Positions 5,443 through 6,577 of a stretch of 6,577 nt of DNA are shown piece after piece (position 1 is the first letter of the stretch; the number at the start of each line of letters is the position of its first letter). The translations under genes and the position numbers were made by a program. The notes beneath the pieces are model-generated. The model saw only the letters and a list, made by a program, of their open reading frames with translations, was not told where the DNA came from and did not search any database. Where the stretch lies: the NCBI GenBank assembly GCA_034408895.1, contig JAWXCI010000074.1, positions 1-6,577 of the forward strand, read 5' to 3'. The stretch comes from UBA4660 sp034408895. GTDB lineage: Bacteria > Bacteroidota > Bacteroidia > Flavobacteriales_D > Sanyastnellaceae.

Positions 5443-6483
5443 TTAGAGCGTAATGTGCGCCCCAATGGAATGAACACCGTCAAAGGGATTGGTGACACGG
5501 TATGAATAATCAAGCCCGATAACAGTGCCGCCTTCGGAGGTGGGGAGTTGAACGGTGAGACCCGCATGTGGGCCAACAAACACAGTTGCTCTTTCCTCTT
5601 TATTAGTGAGGCCGTCTTCCCACTGATAGCCTGCGCGGAGGATAAAACGTTCGCGAAAGGAAAAATCACCACTCACTCCGTACTGGTCATTGGTAAATGA
5701 ATTGGAAGTGTATTGGATATTGGCCGTGAGTTTCATTTGTTCGCTCAGCAGGAAATCATAAGCGAATCCAACATTGACCAGCGATGGCAATTCATATTTC
5801 TCAGAGCGTTGTTCCACTGTGATATTTGTTCCAGTTGTTGGAATCACTGCAGTAATGCTCAAACCATCACCGCGAAAACGCATGGGAGGGCCTACGTTTT
5901 TCAAAGCAATTCCGAACCTCAACTGGTCGCGTTCACCAGTTACATAACGAATTCCGGCATCGAAAGCAGCACCTTGTGAACGCACATTGTAAATGGATTC
6001 TGAAATAAGCTTCAACGTTATACCACCATAAATGCTGTTGGAAAATCCTTTTGCATACGACAGAGCGATGTTGGAATAAGTCGGGGAAAAAGTCCCAATA
6101 CCGCCTTCCGGCAAATTCACTTCGGTTATGGGAATATCACCAAAAGACATCGAGGAAATACTAATACCAAAGGCACTGTTTTCACCCACCCGCTGGCCGA
6201 AACCTACCGAGTTGATCTTGATACCTGTTCCCACCAGGTATTGAGTGTTGGCAAATAGAATTTCTGTTTTGCGCAGAAATGCAAGCCCGGCCACATTAAA
6301 GTGGATAGCCTCGATTCCAATGACTGATGCCATGCACGAATTGCCCAACCCCGAACTGCGTGCCCATGGATTGATGAGCAAATGCCCGGCTCCTGCGGAT
6401 CCAGCACGGTCAGGGTTACCTGCAAAAACAGTTGTGATGGTAAGTACTGTTGCAAGTAGTGTTATCGAAATTTTGTTTCTCAT
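5443..6483 (-). CDS. PorV/PorQ-family outer-membrane beta-barrel protein
   Basis: Exported outer-membrane protein of 346 residues. A signal peptide is clear: basic MRNK, a hydrophobic core, and a likely cut after FA at residue 21. The mature N-terminus (GNPDRAGSAGAGHLLINPWARSSGLGN, then EAIHFNVAGLAF around 58-69) is the family signature, like the NP.AGLA block of FadL-like barrels. The rest alternates short amphipathic strands and turns, and ends in a strand-like HSIGAHITL. PorV and PorQ proper serve the type IX secretion system; many paralogues in Bacteroidota have no assigned role, and this one cannot be assigned to either. Its promoter is not clear in the 94 bases upstream, which hold a partial heptamer array at the edge. 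A strong terminator follows. Family confidence is high, specific function low. Confidence 0.85.
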   Translation of the reverse strand: MRNKISITLLATVLTITTVFAGNPDRAGSAGAGHLLINPWARSSGLGNSCMASVIGIEAIHFNVAGLAFLRKTEILFANTQYLVGTGIKINSVGFGQRVGENSAFGISISSMSFGDIPITEVNLPEGGIGTFSPTYSNIALSYAKGFSNSIYGGITLKLISESIYNVRSQGAAFDAGIRYVTGERDQLRFGIALKNVGPPMRFRGDGLSITAVIPTTGTNITVEQRSEKYELPSLVNVGFAYDFLLSEQMKLTANIQYTSNSFTNDQYGVSGDFSFRERFILRAGYQWEDGLTNKEERATVFVGPHAGLTVQLPTSEGGTVIGLDYSYRVTNPFDGVHSIGAHITL

Positions 6484-6554
6484 ACTCTTTTTTTGATTGA
6501 CTACTTTAAGCAGCCTGTTTCAACTTATTGTTTTAAAATTCCATTCTTCCTCTG

Positions 6555-6577
6555 GTCACCTGTCCTCCGTCTTCTCG
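6555..6577. repeat. Partial degenerate heptamer array at the right edge
   Basis: Three 7-base units, GTCACCT (6555), GTCCTCC (6562) and GTCTTCT (6569), then CG at the window edge. They share the GTCNNCN pattern of the array next to greA, and the array probably continues outside the window. It lies about 70 bases upstream of the PorV-like start on the minus strand. No coding sequence is visible in 6484-6577. Confidence 0.5.

Noticed and set aside
5713..5979. 88-codon plus-strand frame opposite the PorV-like gene
   Set aside because: It is antisense to a coherent barrel protein, with a composition typical of a shadow frame.

Overview
The window looks like chromosomal DNA of a member of the Bacteroidota. 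The evidence is a PorV/PorQ-type outer-membrane barrel protein, the short Bacteroidota form of AMP nucleosidase, a stand-alone HSDR_N-fold protein near holA, weak or absent Shine-Dalgarno sequences, and one match to the Bacteroidota -7 promoter box TAnnTTTG. The order or genus cannot be settled from this sequence. I see no phage, transposase, integron, CRISPR array, tRNA or rRNA, so this reads as an ordinary housekeeping region carrying small intergenic repeat arrays.

Layout from left to right. (1) A plus-strand pair: the 3' part of an MFS (UMF1/Atg22-like) transporter, overlapped by 8 bases by a MOSC-domain, mARC-like molybdenum-cofactor protein. (2) A minus-strand pair converging on it: holA (clamp-loader delta subunit), preceded on its own strand by AMP nucleosidase, with a short octamer-like repeat array in the 95-base gap between them. 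(3) A single plus-strand gene for a small PD-(D/E)xK nuclease-fold protein (HSDR_N), divergent from AMP nucleosidase across a 65-base spacer with two overlapping dyads. (4) A minus-strand run: a PorV/PorQ-like barrel protein, a strong intrinsic terminator, greA, a heptamer repeat array, and a HIT-family protein. The right edge starts a second, related heptamer array.

How the genes relate. greA (rescue of stalled RNA polymerase) and the HIT protein (nucleotide-phosphate hydrolase fold) are probably co-transcribed. AMP nucleosidase and holA run in the same direction and may also be linked. Two convergent junctions have only 2 and 4 bases between stop codons, so opposing transcripts must overlap or end inside the neighbouring gene. 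The points most worth a second look are the hairpin with a U-run in the greA leader just downstream of a TAnnTTTG box (a possible attenuator), the degenerate heptamer arrays in two separate intergenic gaps, and the orphan HSDR_N nuclease-fold gene. I did not find a convincing multi-gene system that is clearly new.
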